Assembly: GCA_945903705.1 (NCBI GenBank)
Contig: CAMDOZ010000015.1
Span: 1 to 33,488 of the forward strand
Source of the DNA: Fidelibacterota bacterium
GTDB lineage: Bacteria; Pseudomonadota; Alphaproteobacteria; Rhodospirillales; Rhodospirillaceae
DNA: 33,488 nt
Direction: 5' to 3'
Positions 8,497-17,171 of this stretch are shown piece after piece. Positions within the stretch are counted from its first letter, which is position 1. Each line of letters begins with the position of its first letter. Position numbers and translations under genes: made by a program. The notes beneath the pieces were generated by a model. It did no database searches. It was given only the letters and a program-made list of their open reading frames with translations, and was not told the origin of the DNA.

Positions 8497-9036
8497 ATGG
8501 GTATCGACGAAAAGAAAACTTTCATTCCCATCAATATCGCCGTGCTCACGGTCTCGGATACGCGCACGCTGGAGACCGACACGTCGGGCCAGACGCTCGC
8601 CGATCGTCTCACGGGTGCCGGGCACAAGCTCGCCGCGCGCGTTCTTTTGAAGGACGATGTCGATCTCATCGTCAGACAGCTCGAAGCCTGGATCAAAGAT
8701 CCCGAGGTCGATTGCATCATCACGACGGGCGGGACCGGCGTGACGGGGCGCGATGTGACACCCGAAGCCTTCGAAACGGTATGTGAGAAGGAGATTCCCG
8801 GTTTCGGCGAACTTTTCCGCTGGATCAGCTTGAAGAGTATCGGCACGTCCACGGTTCAGTCGCGCGCCACGGCCGGTGTTGCGAACGGCACGTATCTCTT
8901 TGCGCTTCCCGGCTCGACCGGTGCCGTCAAAGACGGTTGGGACGAGATTCTCAAATACCAACTCGACGCTCGCCACAGCCCGTGTAACTTTGTCGAACTG
9001 ATGCCGCGCCTCAAGGAGCACATCAGAAAAGGGTAG
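8497..9036 (+). CDS. moaB: Molybdenum cofactor biosynthesis protein MoaB/MogA family
   Basis: Molybdopterin adenylyltransferase-type protein that activates molybdopterin with ATP before molybdenum insertion; some MoaB proteins lack this activity. 179 residues, typical for MoaB. Family marks are the N-terminal strand INIAVLTVSDTR, the glycine-rich TTGGTGVTGRDVTPEA loop that binds the pterin, and LPGSTGAVKDGWDE near the C-terminus. ATG 8497 is chosen (only 2 nt after the glycosylase stop); a TTG two codons upstream would overlap that stop. No other molybdenum genes are nearby. A double hairpin follows it, before rnhB. Confidence 0.93.
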   Translation: MGIDEKKTFIPINIAVLTVSDTRTLETDTSGQTLADRLTGAGHKLAARVLLKDDVDLIVRQLEAWIKDPEVDCIITTGGTGVTGRDVTPEAFETVCEKEIPGFGELFRWISLKSIGTSTVQSRATAGVANGTYLFALPGSTGAVKDGWDEILKYQLDARHSPCNFVELMPRLKEHIRKG

Positions 9037-9044
9037 GGGACGGG

Positions 9045-9096
9045 GGGTCGCGAGCAGCAAAAAGTGGAAGCCGGTTTTTGCGCCCGCGAGCGACCC
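9045..9096 (+). other. Two-stem hairpin between moaB and rnhB
   Basis: Outer stem gggtcgc (9045-9051) with gcgaccc (9090-9096), inner stem gcaaaaa (9057-9063) with tttttgc (9075-9081), both perfect 7-bp pairings separated by an internal loop. It fills most of the 73-nt gap and ends 13 nt before the rnhB ATG, which lacks a clear Shine-Dalgarno. It could be a terminator-like barrier after moaB or a translational control element for rnhB. Function is not shown. Confidence 0.45.
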
Positions 9097-9109
9097 GTTA
9101 AAATGGACT

Positions 9110-9788
9110 ATGCCTAAGCTTCCGAACTTCAAATACGAGAAGGCAGTTCTGAAGCGTATCCCCGGTGCGCTTGTAGCCGGTGTCGATGAGGCGGGCTGCG
9201 CCCCGCTTGCCGGCCCCGTTGTCGCCGCCGCGGCCATCCTCGATCAGAAGAAACTTCCGAAGGCCTTGCGTGAAGGCCTCGACGATTCCAAAAAAGTGCC
9301 GATCGAAAAGCGCGAGGAGTTCTACGGCATCCTTATGTCCTGCGGCGCGGCAGTCATCGGGGTGGGGCGCGCCGAGGTGCACGAGATCGAAAGCCTCAAC
9401 ATTCTTTACGCCGCGCATCTCGCCATGCGCCGTGCGGTGGAGGCGCTGGGCTGTCTTGTCACCATCGCGCTGGTCGACGGCAACCGCCGACCGAAGCAAT
9501 TCCCGTGCGAAGTGGAGACCATCGTGAAGGGCGACGCGAAGTCCCTCTCCATCGCCGCGGCCTCCATCGTCGCCAAGGTCACGCGCGACCGCTATATGCA
9601 TGAGCTCGCGCGCGATTATCCCGGCTATGGCTGGGAGAACAATGTGGGCTATCCGACGCCCGAACATCGCGCTGCAATCTTGCGGCTCGGACTCACGCCG
9701 CACCACCGCAAAACCTTCGGTTTGGTGCGCACGCAGCTCGCCGGTCCTGCGGCTGTGCAGGAAATACTTCCCCTCATCGCTACAGGTT

Positions 9789-9790
<2 letters not shown>
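9110..9790 (+). CDS. rnhB: Ribonuclease HII
   Basis: Endonuclease that cuts the RNA strand of RNA-DNA hybrids and removes single ribonucleotides from DNA. 226 residues, normal size. Acidic active-site residues are visible: Asp26-Glu27 in GVDEAG, Asp123 in LVDGNRRP, and Asp142 in VKGDAKSLSIAAASIVAKV. Odd: the usual GRG motif after DEA, which contacts the ribonucleotide-deoxyribonucleotide junction, reads Gly29-Cys30-Ala31 here (DEAGCAPLAGP). Catalytic residues are kept, so the protein is probably active, perhaps with changed junction preference. The rnhB-ccrM order is widespread in alphaproteobacteria. The stop codon overlaps the first GANTC site of the ccrM leader. Confidence 0.95.
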
Positions 9791-11154
<1,364 letters not shown>

Positions 11155-11320
11155 CGCAACGAATGCGTGAACCTAAGGCCGGATAAGAAAGTCCGGCGCG
11201 CACACGCGTGGTCTTCTTTCAATTGCGACCATCGCGATCAGGTTCCTGCTCTTCTTTCGCCACGATTGGGTCCCACGTGAGATGTGGACCGGGGGGTGTT
11301 TGAAGCAGGAATCCGTTGCC

Positions 11321-11806
11321 ATGTATTCACGCACCAAGTTTACCCTTCACCGTGTCGCGACGGCCCGCAGGCTCGCGCGTCCGACGGCTCAAGACTATCT
11401 CTACAAATTCGGTCTCGTCCTTTTCATCGCGTTGATCTTCACGGCGGCCGATGCGTTTTCGTCGAGCGGCGTCTCGCCCAAGTTCGACGGCCGCTATGAA
11501 GGCGCCATGACGCCGGCGTCGGTTTCCAATCCGAGAACGTGCCAGGCCGTGACCGTGGATGAATTCGTGATCAAAGGCGGCTACGTCCGCCCGCCCGCGA
11601 AGGTCGCCAACGTGCAAAGCGTCATTTTCGACGGCTTCGTCACGGAAGAAGGTTTCGTCACCGGCCACTTCCGTTTGCCGGGCGGCGAACGCAACCAGTT
11701 CGAAGGCCGTATGGTCGATGAAGCGCACAGCGTGATGCTGTCCGGCGGACTCACCGACGCGGCCAGCGGCTGCTCGTATTTGCTCGAAGTTCGGAAAGCC
11801 GATTAA
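11321..11806 (+). CDS. Membrane-anchored or secreted protein of unknown function
   Basis: Not recognised. 161 residues from ATG 11321 (CAGGA about 10 nt upstream); an in-frame ATG at 11282 would add 13 residues. A basic N-terminus (residues 1-27) precedes one hydrophobic segment, YKFGLVLFIALIFTAADAFS, acting as a signal anchor or signal peptide. The exported part is about 110 residues, predicted beta-rich, beginning FDGRYEGAMTPAS. It has two cysteines (RTCQAV and SGCSYL) that could form a disulfide. Codon use matches the neighbours and the frame is clean. It is downstream of ccrM by about 165 nt and probably a separate transcript. It marks the last ordinary gene before the degraded zone. Confidence 0.6.
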   Translation: MYSRTKFTLHRVATARRLARPTAQDYLYKFGLVLFIALIFTAADAFSSSGVSPKFDGRYEGAMTPASVSNPRTCQAVTVDEFVIKGGYVRPPAKVANVQSVIFDGFVTEEGFVTGHFRLPGGERNQFEGRMVDEAHSVMLSGGLTDAASGCSYLLEVRKAD

Positions 11807-11809
11807 GAA

Positions 11810-11838
11810 GCACCTTGACGAGGTGCGGCCTCGCCGTT
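11810..11838 (+). terminator. Possible terminator after the unknown exported protein
   Basis: GCACCT-TGACG-AGGTGC (11810-11826) forms a 6-bp hairpin 3 nt after the stop. An overlapping alternative hairpin, cgagg-tgcgg-cctcg (11819-11833), precedes ccgtttt. Either could terminate transcription; the U-tract is short. Confidence 0.35.
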
Positions 11839-11895
11839 TTCTCCGATGGATAGAACCTGGGGAGTTACGGTGACAGTGCACTTAATTGAACATTT

Positions 11896-11918
11896 GGCGT
11901 GCCGTAGGTGATGAAACT
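11896..11918. repeat. tRNA-3'-end-like fragment, copy A
   Basis: 23-nt sequence beginning ggcgtgcc, matching 13978-14000 (copy B) at 20 of 23 positions, all three differences being transitions. It is related to 14567-14590 (copy C). A T precedes it, so the reverse strand ends in a CCA-like GGCACGCCA. This suggests a decayed tRNA end or attachment-site duplicate; the source tRNA is not in the window. Confidence 0.4.
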
Positions 11919-12345
11919 GCAAACCGCTGGATCATGGGCGTTGAGCTCAGGAGTCGACCTGTCGCAGTTCGCCGGTGATGCGGCATGAAATTCGGCTACG
12001 CGAGAACAATGGCCCGCTGCCTACATTCAGCGCGAGCCCCAGTAACGCCGTAACCCGAGATTTAACGACCATGCACCACATCCCCGCTGGGCGTTTGTTC
12101 AATATCCTTCATAAATCCCGCGTGTCCGCTGATCGGTGATAGCCTCAGCCACCCTTGGGGATGGACAGATATAGGCGGGCACCGCACGGGTGTTACCTAA
12201 GGAACGTCTTGACGTGGCCGGCGCTAAAAGCTGTGCCGGCTACGGTTTTTGACAGCTAGCTGCATAGCCTAGGGATTAGCGCCTTTGTGGCCGGTGACCC
12301 GCGTTTGCGCGCGATAGGGTCAATCGGAATCATCGATATAGGAAA

Positions 12346-13884
12346 ATGGGGAATCGCATGGGGATGCATCGTCGCGACTTTCTGGTTGGCAGCGCGCTCG
12401 GTACGTTGAGCGGCTTGGCCGGCACTTCGGCGTATGCAGCAAGCTCGTCTTCCGATGTCGTTGAGTGGCAAGCGACCGAGCTGGCGACGGCTATCAGGTC
12501 CCGCAAGGTTTCCTGCGCGGAAGTGATGCAGGCGCACCTGGACCGCATCGCGCGGGTCAATGGGAACGTGAACGCGATTGTCGCCCTGCGCGACCCGAAA
12601 GCGCTCATTTAGGAGGCCCGCCAAAAGGACGCCGACATCGCGCGCGGCGTGTCGCTCCCGCCCCTTTATGGTTTTCCGCATGCCGTGAAAGACCTGCAGC
12701 CCATCAAAGGTCTGCCCGCCACCCGCGGCGGGGCACCGCTCTATAAATCGGCTGTTGCGGATACCGAGAATCTATTTGTCGAAAGGTTGCGCGGCGCCGG
12801 TGTCATCATTATTGGGAAGACGAACTCGCCCGAACATGGGCTTGGCTCGCACACCGTCAATCGCGTCTACGGCGCGACAAAAAATCCGTACAACATCAAA
12901 TACTCTTCCGGTGGCAGCAGCGGCGGGGCGGCGGTCGCACTCGCGTGCCGCATGGTTCCGGTGGCCGACGGCAGCGACTTCGGCGGCAGCCTGCGCAATC
13001 CCGCCGGTTGGAACAATGTCGTTGGATTCCGCCCGAGCATCGGTCGCATTCCGTTTATGGACGGAGATCTTTGGAACGCGGCCATGTCGGTTTCCGGTCC
13101 AATGGGACGCACGGTTGCCGACACGGCGCTTTTACTTTCAGTTTTGGCGGGGCCCGATCGTCGTGTGCCTTTGTCGCTGGAAGGCGATGGCGCACAATTC
13201 CGAGGGTCTCTGAATGCCGACTTCAAGGGTACGAGGATCGGATGGCTGGGAGACTATAAGGGTACGATACCCAATGAAGCGGGCGTCTTGGACGTTTGCA
13301 GGGACGCTCTCAAGCGGTTCGCGGCTTTGGGTTGCATCGTCGAGGATGTCGCTCCCGACTACGATGCGGAACGAGCGTGGCAGGCCTTCGTCACACTGCG
13401 CGCCGCCTCGACGGGGGCGGGCCTTTCGACCGCGGCGGCAAAACCCGACCAGCGCGCGTTGCTGAATGCCCAGGCACTATTCGAAATAGAGACGTTCCAG
13501 AGACTATCCGTTTCCGAAATCGCGGCGGCTGCGACCGTTCGTTCGCAATGGACGGCAGCCTTCCATCGGTTGTTCGATACGTACGACTATCTCATCGCCC
13601 CTACGGCCCAGATCTTCCCGTTCGACATCACGAAACCCTGGCCGACCGAGATTGCCGGGCAGGCGATGCGCACGTATCACGAATGGATGAAGGGTGTCTG
13701 CTTGGTGACAATGACCGGATGCCCCGCCCTAGCCGTTCCTGCCGGATTTGGTGGATCGCTGAATCTGCCAATCGGGTTGACAATCATTGCCCCCTACAAA
13801 CAGGACCTCGCGAGCCTAAAAATTGGCGCGGCCTACGAAACGGTCGAACCGCTGTGGCGGACCCGCGCGCCGAGGGTGATCTGA
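12346..13884 (+). pseudogene. Tat-exported amidase (amidase signature family) interrupted by an amber codon
   Basis: Reads as one amidase-signature hydrolase of about 512 residues except for an in-frame TAG at 12610-12612 (codon 89); one C-to-T change from CAG would explain it. The N-terminus has a twin-arginine signal (HRRDFLVGSALG, cleavage near AYAAS). The Ser-cisSer-Lys triad is intact downstream: Lys115 (PHAVKD), Ser191 (GGSSGG) and Ser215 (FGGSLRNP), with the family's 24-residue Ser-Ser spacing. Translation restart at GTG 12649 would yield 411 residues with the triad but no signal peptide, so probably inactive in its normal place. Substrate is unknown. It is only distantly similar to the two amidases at 30.6-33.5 kb. 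A sequencing error or tRNA suppression remain possible. Confidence 0.85.
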
Positions 13885-13977
13885 CGTCGGTACTCGTGCG
13901 AGCACCGCGTCCATAAAGAATCCAAAGCCCGCAAGGAGGGAACGTGTAAGTCTCCGAAAGCGAGCCGAAGGCAGGAA

Positions 13978-14000
13978 GGCGTGCCATAGGTGACGAAGCT
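13978..14000. repeat. tRNA-3'-end-like fragment, copy B
   Basis: 23 nt beginning ggcgtgcc, 20 of 23 identical to copy A (11896-11918) and sharing its first 13 nt exactly with copy C (14567-14590). It lies between the broken amidase and the TonB-C-domain gene. Copies A and B therefore flank the amidase pseudogene as direct repeats about 2.1 kb apart. Confidence 0.4.
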
Positions 14001-14029
14001 GGGCGCCTTTGGACAATTGAATTACGGGC

Positions 14030-14386
14030 CTAGCCGAATGAAACGCGGATAGTTACCCAACTCTCCACTGGTTTTCCACTTTTCACGGCGGGGCTGAACG
14101 GCTGAGTCTTCATGTAATCGATTGCGGCGTTATCGGCGGAAGCGAGGCCACTGCTATCAATGATGACCACGTCCCGTACCCTTCCATGTTCGTCGACAAG
14201 CACGCTCATCCGAACGCTAAGGTCGTAGCAGGACGCTCCTACGGGACATTCTGGCGCGCTAAAGCCGCTTCGAATAGGCCGCGCCACTGTATCGCGCGGC
14301 GTGACCTCAGCAGCTAATAGCCAATGGGCGTGGCCACCGAATGCCGACAGCAGAACGACAAAGCCGATACACAAACCATTCTTCAT
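14030..14386 (-). CDS. Small exported TonB C-terminal-domain protein
   Basis: 118 residues. A signal peptide or anchor (NGLCIGFVVLLSAFGGHAHW, cleavage near LLAAE) leads to a domain resembling the TonB C-terminal fold. Matching features are VRMSVLVDEHGRVRDVVII, SSGLASADNAAIDYMK, FSPAVKSGKPVESWVTI and a C-terminal strand. Full TonB proteins have a membrane anchor and a long Pro-rich spacer before this domain, but here it follows the signal almost directly. It therefore cannot span the periplasm as classical TonB does and is better seen as a free periplasmic TonB_C protein. Two cysteines (PECPVGASCYD) may form a disulfide. No ExbB/ExbD or receptor gene is near. It stands alone in the degraded zone, on the opposite strand to the amidase. 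Confidence 0.75.
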   Translation of the reverse strand: MKNGLCIGFVVLLSAFGGHAHWLLAAEVTPRDTVARPIRSGFSAPECPVGASCYDLSVRMSVLVDEHGRVRDVVIIDSSGLASADNAAIDYMKTQPFSPAVKSGKPVESWVTIRVSFG

Positions 14387-14566
14387 GGCAGTTGTTGCTG
14401 CCTCCGAATTTCTGCTTCGCGATCTAATTGCTCCACAAAATACGGGCGCGCCATATCTAACGCTCTAGCAAGATGCCCAGTGCCCACCTTAGTTGGGGAA
14501 TAGGGGTCCCATCGGTCATGAAAACGTGAACGGCCGGAAATTTACGCTACTTCTAGCCGCATGAAT

Positions 14567-14590
14567 GGCGTGCCATAGGGGATTCGAACT
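14567..14590. repeat. tRNA-3'-end-like fragment, copy C
   Basis: Read on the minus strand it contains GTTCGAATCCCCTATGGCAC followed by GCCA. That is the pattern of a T-loop (TTCGAAT), acceptor strand and CCA end of a tRNA. The 5' side of the T stem does not pair well (CCGAG against CCCCT), and no anticodon arm follows, so it is a fragment and not a gene. Confidence 0.45.
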
Positions 14591-14798
14591 CGGATTCATT
14601 CTAGCCCCGAAACGATGATCGCCCACTCTGGCGGGGTATATAAAATGTTGACATATGTCCCCAAACATGGGACACACCTTCTCTCTGCTGCCGGCCCCAC
14701 TGGTCGGCGATAGACCGCTGTTTGACATCGTTAATCAGCTGAGCCGACGGGGCGCGGAACGCCGGTGCCCCGGCGCTCTTTTACGCCTTGCGGGGACG

Positions 14799-14902
14799 AT
14801 GTCGCCCGATGTCGCCCACATGTCGCCCAAGGCCGAAAAGAGGTTAAACCCTTAGAAAGATTTCTGAATTCGGAACATGTCGACATGTCGCCCATGTCGC
14901 CC
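14799..14902. repeat. Cluster of five ATGTCGCCC repeats with a 14-bp palindrome
   Basis: Exact ATGTCGCCC copies start at 14799, 14809, 14820, 14885 and 14894; a partial copy (ATGTCG) starts at 14877. Spacings of 9-11 nt within each group are about one helical turn. The second group overlaps the perfect palindrome ACATGTCGACATGT (14875-14888). This could be an operator or iteron-like site, or the decayed end of a mobile-element gene. Confidence 0.7.
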
Positions 14903-15038
14903 CTTTACTTACACTTTTCGCCAAGAAAAAAATCTGCAGCGGCCTGCAGCGTGACAGCAGCACGCTCGAACTTCGCCGTAGGGCACTGACGCCGCTGAAT
15001 TTATCCTGAGTCTGCAGCGCGCAGCGTGCAGCGTAAGA

Positions 15039-15066
15039 AACATTACATGCGCCGCGTTGTAATGTT
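15039..15066 (-). terminator. Likely terminator of the moxR operon
   Basis: Perfect 9-bp inverted repeat aacattaca (15039-15047) / tgtaatgtt (15058-15066) with a 10-nt GC-rich loop, starting 5 nt past the last stop of the minus-strand operon. On that strand it runs into TTTCTTACG, a short U-rich tail. The stem is AT-rich, so termination strength is uncertain. Confidence 0.45.
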
Positions 15067-15071
15067 CGAAG

Positions 15072-17171
15072 CTACCGCCCCTCCCTCCACCACGCCAGCA
15101 TCGCGCCGGCCATCACGGCCAGCAGCAGGAGCGCCAGCGGCGCGAGGGGCGTCTGGTTGAGCCCCGTCACCAGATATTGCTCGTTGGACAAGAGTCCCAT
15201 CCACGACGCGCCGTGCGCGACGCGCGTCGAGGTGATGCGCCGGATCGTCGGCGCTGTTCCGTCTTCCAGCCAATAGACGCCGCCGCCGGTGGCATCGGCC
15301 AGCGGCTTCATTTTTTCGTCCGTGGTCACCACGTCGTAGGTCTCGAGCGGGTTCGGCGAGCCGACGGCCGTCAATGTGGTGTTGATTCCGTCGCTGAGGC
15401 GGTAGACGCCCGGCTCTCCCACCGGCATCTGCGCGACGAACCGTCCGTCCGCGACATATTTCGGCATCACCGTCTCCTCGGCGCCGTTGGGGCGGGTGAC
15501 GGTGACCGGCATCTCGTTCTCGGCGAGGCTGCGGCGGGTGATGGTGAGACCTTTCGCTTCCGTCGCGGCGGTCAGCGATTCCTCTTCCAGCTCCGGCTCT
15601 TTCATCAGCCAGTGGGCCGTGCGGCGCATCAATTCCGTCTGCGGCCCGCCGCCGTCGAAGCCCTTGCCCCACAGCCAGATCGTGTCGCTCAGGAGCAGCG
15701 CGATGCGGCCCTTGCCGACGCGGTCGAGGATCAGGAGCGGCTCGTTGTCCTGGCCGTTCATCACGGCGTTGCCCTTTTCCGAGACGACCTGAATGTGCCG
15801 CAGCCAGCGGCCCCATGGGGTCTGGGTCGCGGCCGTCTGGCCGCCGTCGGCGGCGCGGTCGAGGCCCGCCGTCACCGGATGCCTGCGGCCGATGGGGCTG
15901 AGCTGCGGCCGGAACGAGCCCGCGAACACGCGGCCCGAGGGCTCCGCCGGCAACAATTGCTGAAGCTGGCTTCCGAACAGCGAGTAGTTCTCGGCGAACT
16001 CGGGTCCGACGGTCAGGAGAAGCGCGCCGCCGTTTTCGATGTAGCGCGCGATATTCGCCATGAACTGCGTCGGGATCAGGCCGCGCTGGTTGTAGCGGTC
16101 GAAGATCATCAGATCGAATTCGTTGATCTGTTCTTCGAACAGCTCGCGGATCGGGAAGGTGATGAGCGAGAGCTCGTTCAGCGGCGTGCCGTCGTCCTTG
16201 TTCAGGGGACGCAGGATGGTGAAGTGCACCAGGTCGACGTTGGGGTCGGATTTCAAGAGGTTCCGCCACGAACGCTCGCCGACATGGGGCTGACCGGAGA
16301 CCAACAGCACCCTGAGCCGGTCGCGCACACCGTTGATGGAGACGATCGCGCGATTGTTGGCGGCCGAGAGTTCGTCGGGTGTGTGATTCACCTCAACTTC
16401 GAACACGTTGCCGCCGGCGTTTTCGATCGCCATGGGTACGTTCACGCTCTCGCCGGCCGCGAGGGCGATCTTTGTGGCTGCGCCGCCGTTGCGCCGGATG
16501 GTCACGGGTACGCGGGTTCCGCGGCGCACCGTCGTGTCCTCGACCCGCAGCCGCACCATGGCGTCCTTGCCCACGAGACCGAAGTCGGGCGAGTTCTCGA
16601 TCCGGATGCGCCGGTCCACTTCCTTGCGCTCGCCCGTCAGCAGGACATGCAGCGGGGCATTTAAATAAGGAGCCTCGATCTGTTTGGCCTGAGCGGGCGG
16701 AAGCGCGTCATGGACCTGCCCGTCGGTGACCACGATGATGCCGGCAAGGCGCTGGCGCGGAATATCGTTCATCTCGGCGGAGAGCGCGCCGAACAGCCGC
16801 GTGCCGTCCTCGCCGCCCGTTTGATCGTTGCGGCCGGCGCGGATGGTGCGGATTTCCACATCGCCGGCGGCGGTCAGGTCCGCGGTGATTTTCTCGACGG
16901 CCGCGGTCGCGCGCTTCTCACGTTGCCCTAGCTTCTGGCTGTCGCTGTCGTCGACCACCACGACGGCGATATCTTTCAGAGGCTGCTGGTTCTCGCTGAC
17001 GAGCTTCGGGTCAGCCAGCACCACCAGGAGCGCCGCGATGGGCAGCGCCCGCAGAAGCGCGCCGCGCGCCCGACGCACGACGCCGTAGATCACGAGCGCA
17101 AGACCGATCACTCCCAAGACGAGAATGACCGCCATCGGCACCATTGGGGCGAAGGTGATCCCAGTGGTCAA
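15072..17171 (-). CDS. Large membrane protein with class I glutamine amidotransferase-like domain
   Basis: Last gene of the moxR operon; function not established. 699 residues. Two N-terminal hydrophobic helices are at about 8-28 and 37-53 (VPMAVILVLGVIGLALVIYG, then a second one ending LLVVLADPKLV). A von Willebrand A-like stretch follows (IAVVVVDDSDSQKLGQREKR, then IIVVTDGQVHDALP), then beta-rich domains. A class I amidotransferase-like fold lies at about 285-500 (RVLLVSGQPHVGERSW, FDLMIFDRYNQRG, IARYIENGGALLLTVG). A single C-terminal helix (LALLLLAVMAGAMLAWW) ends the protein. I see no clear Cys-His-Glu amidotransferase triad, so the fold is probably non-catalytic. Start and upstream stop overlap by 4 nt (ATGA), implying translational coupling to the DUF4159 gene. 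Confidence 0.82.
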   Translation of the reverse strand: MTTGITFAPMVPMAVILVLGVIGLALVIYGVVRRARGALLRALPIAALLVVLADPKLVSENQQPLKDIAVVVVDDSDSQKLGQREKRATAAVEKITADLTAAGDVEIRTIRAGRNDQTGGEDGTRLFGALSAEMNDIPRQRLAGIIVVTDGQVHDALPPAQAKQIEAPYLNAPLHVLLTGERKEVDRRIRIENSPDFGLVGKDAMVRLRVEDTTVRRGTRVPVTIRRNGGAATKIALAAGESVNVPMAIENAGGNVFEVEVNHTPDELSAANNRAIVSINGVRDRLRVLLVSGQPHVGERSWRNLLKSDPNVDLVHFTILRPLNKDDGTPLNELSLITFPIRELFEEQINEFDLMIFDRYNQRGLIPTQFMANIARYIENGGALLLTVGPEFAENYSLFGSQLQQLLPAEPSGRVFAGSFRPQLSPIGRRHPVTAGLDRAADGGQTAATQTPWGRWLRHIQVVSEKGNAVMNGQDNEPLLILDRVGKGRIALLLSDTIWLWGKGFDGGGPQTELMRRTAHWLMKEPELEEESLTAATEAKGLTITRRSLAENEMPVTVTRPNGAEETVMPKYVADGRFVAQMPVGEPGVYRLSDGINTTLTAVGSPNPLETYDVVTTDEKMKPLADATGGGVYWLEDGTAPTIRRITSTRVAHGASWMGLLSNEQYLVTGLNQTPLAPLALLLLAVMAGAMLAWWREGR

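Larger units (their letters stand above)
11807..12345. other. Gene-free 540-bp stretch with hairpins and a tRNA-like fragment
   Basis: No coding region can be supported. A perfect 6-bp hairpin gcacct-tgacg-aggtgc (11810-11826) directly follows the preceding stop, and is followed by ggcctcgccgtttt, so it may be that gene's terminator. A second hairpin uses gccggc at 12217-12222 and 12235-12240 and precedes tacggttttt. A fragment resembling a tRNA 3' end lies at 11896-11918. TTGACA occurs at 12249-12254 but without a convincing -10 at proper spacing. Confidence 0.5.
14387..15038. other. 650-bp gene-poor scar with short repeats and palindromes
   Basis: No convincing gene. It contains tRNA-like copy C (14567-14590), palindrome GACATATGTC (14650-14659), hairpin TGTCCC/GGGACA (14656-14661 with 14669-14674), and five ATGTCGCCC copies in two groups. 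It also has the 14-bp palindrome ACATGTCGACATGT (14875-14888) and, towards the right end, several ctgcagcg/cagcgtgcagc words. AT-rich patches (ggtatataaaatg near 14635-14647) contrast with the GC-rich surroundings. Two short frames encoding MSP words across the repeats have no other protein-like features. Confidence 0.55.

Noticed and set aside
12249-12280. TTGACA as a promoter for the amidase pseudogene
   Set aside because: No acceptable -10 hexamer at 16-18 nt spacing.
14567-14640. A functional tRNA gene
   Set aside because: Only the T-loop and CCA-like end are present; the T stem does not pair and no anticodon arm is found.
14655-14989. Two overlapping short frames rich in Met-Ser-Pro words
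   Set aside because: They arise from the ATGTCGCCC repeats, overlap each other in different frames, and show no hydrophobic core or motif. A decayed gene tail remains possible.
15177-16664. Long plus-strand open frames antisense to the moxR operon (also 19010-19945 and 20423-21958)
   Set aside because: Compositionally biased translations with no motifs, whereas all four operon genes on the minus strand have recognisable domains.
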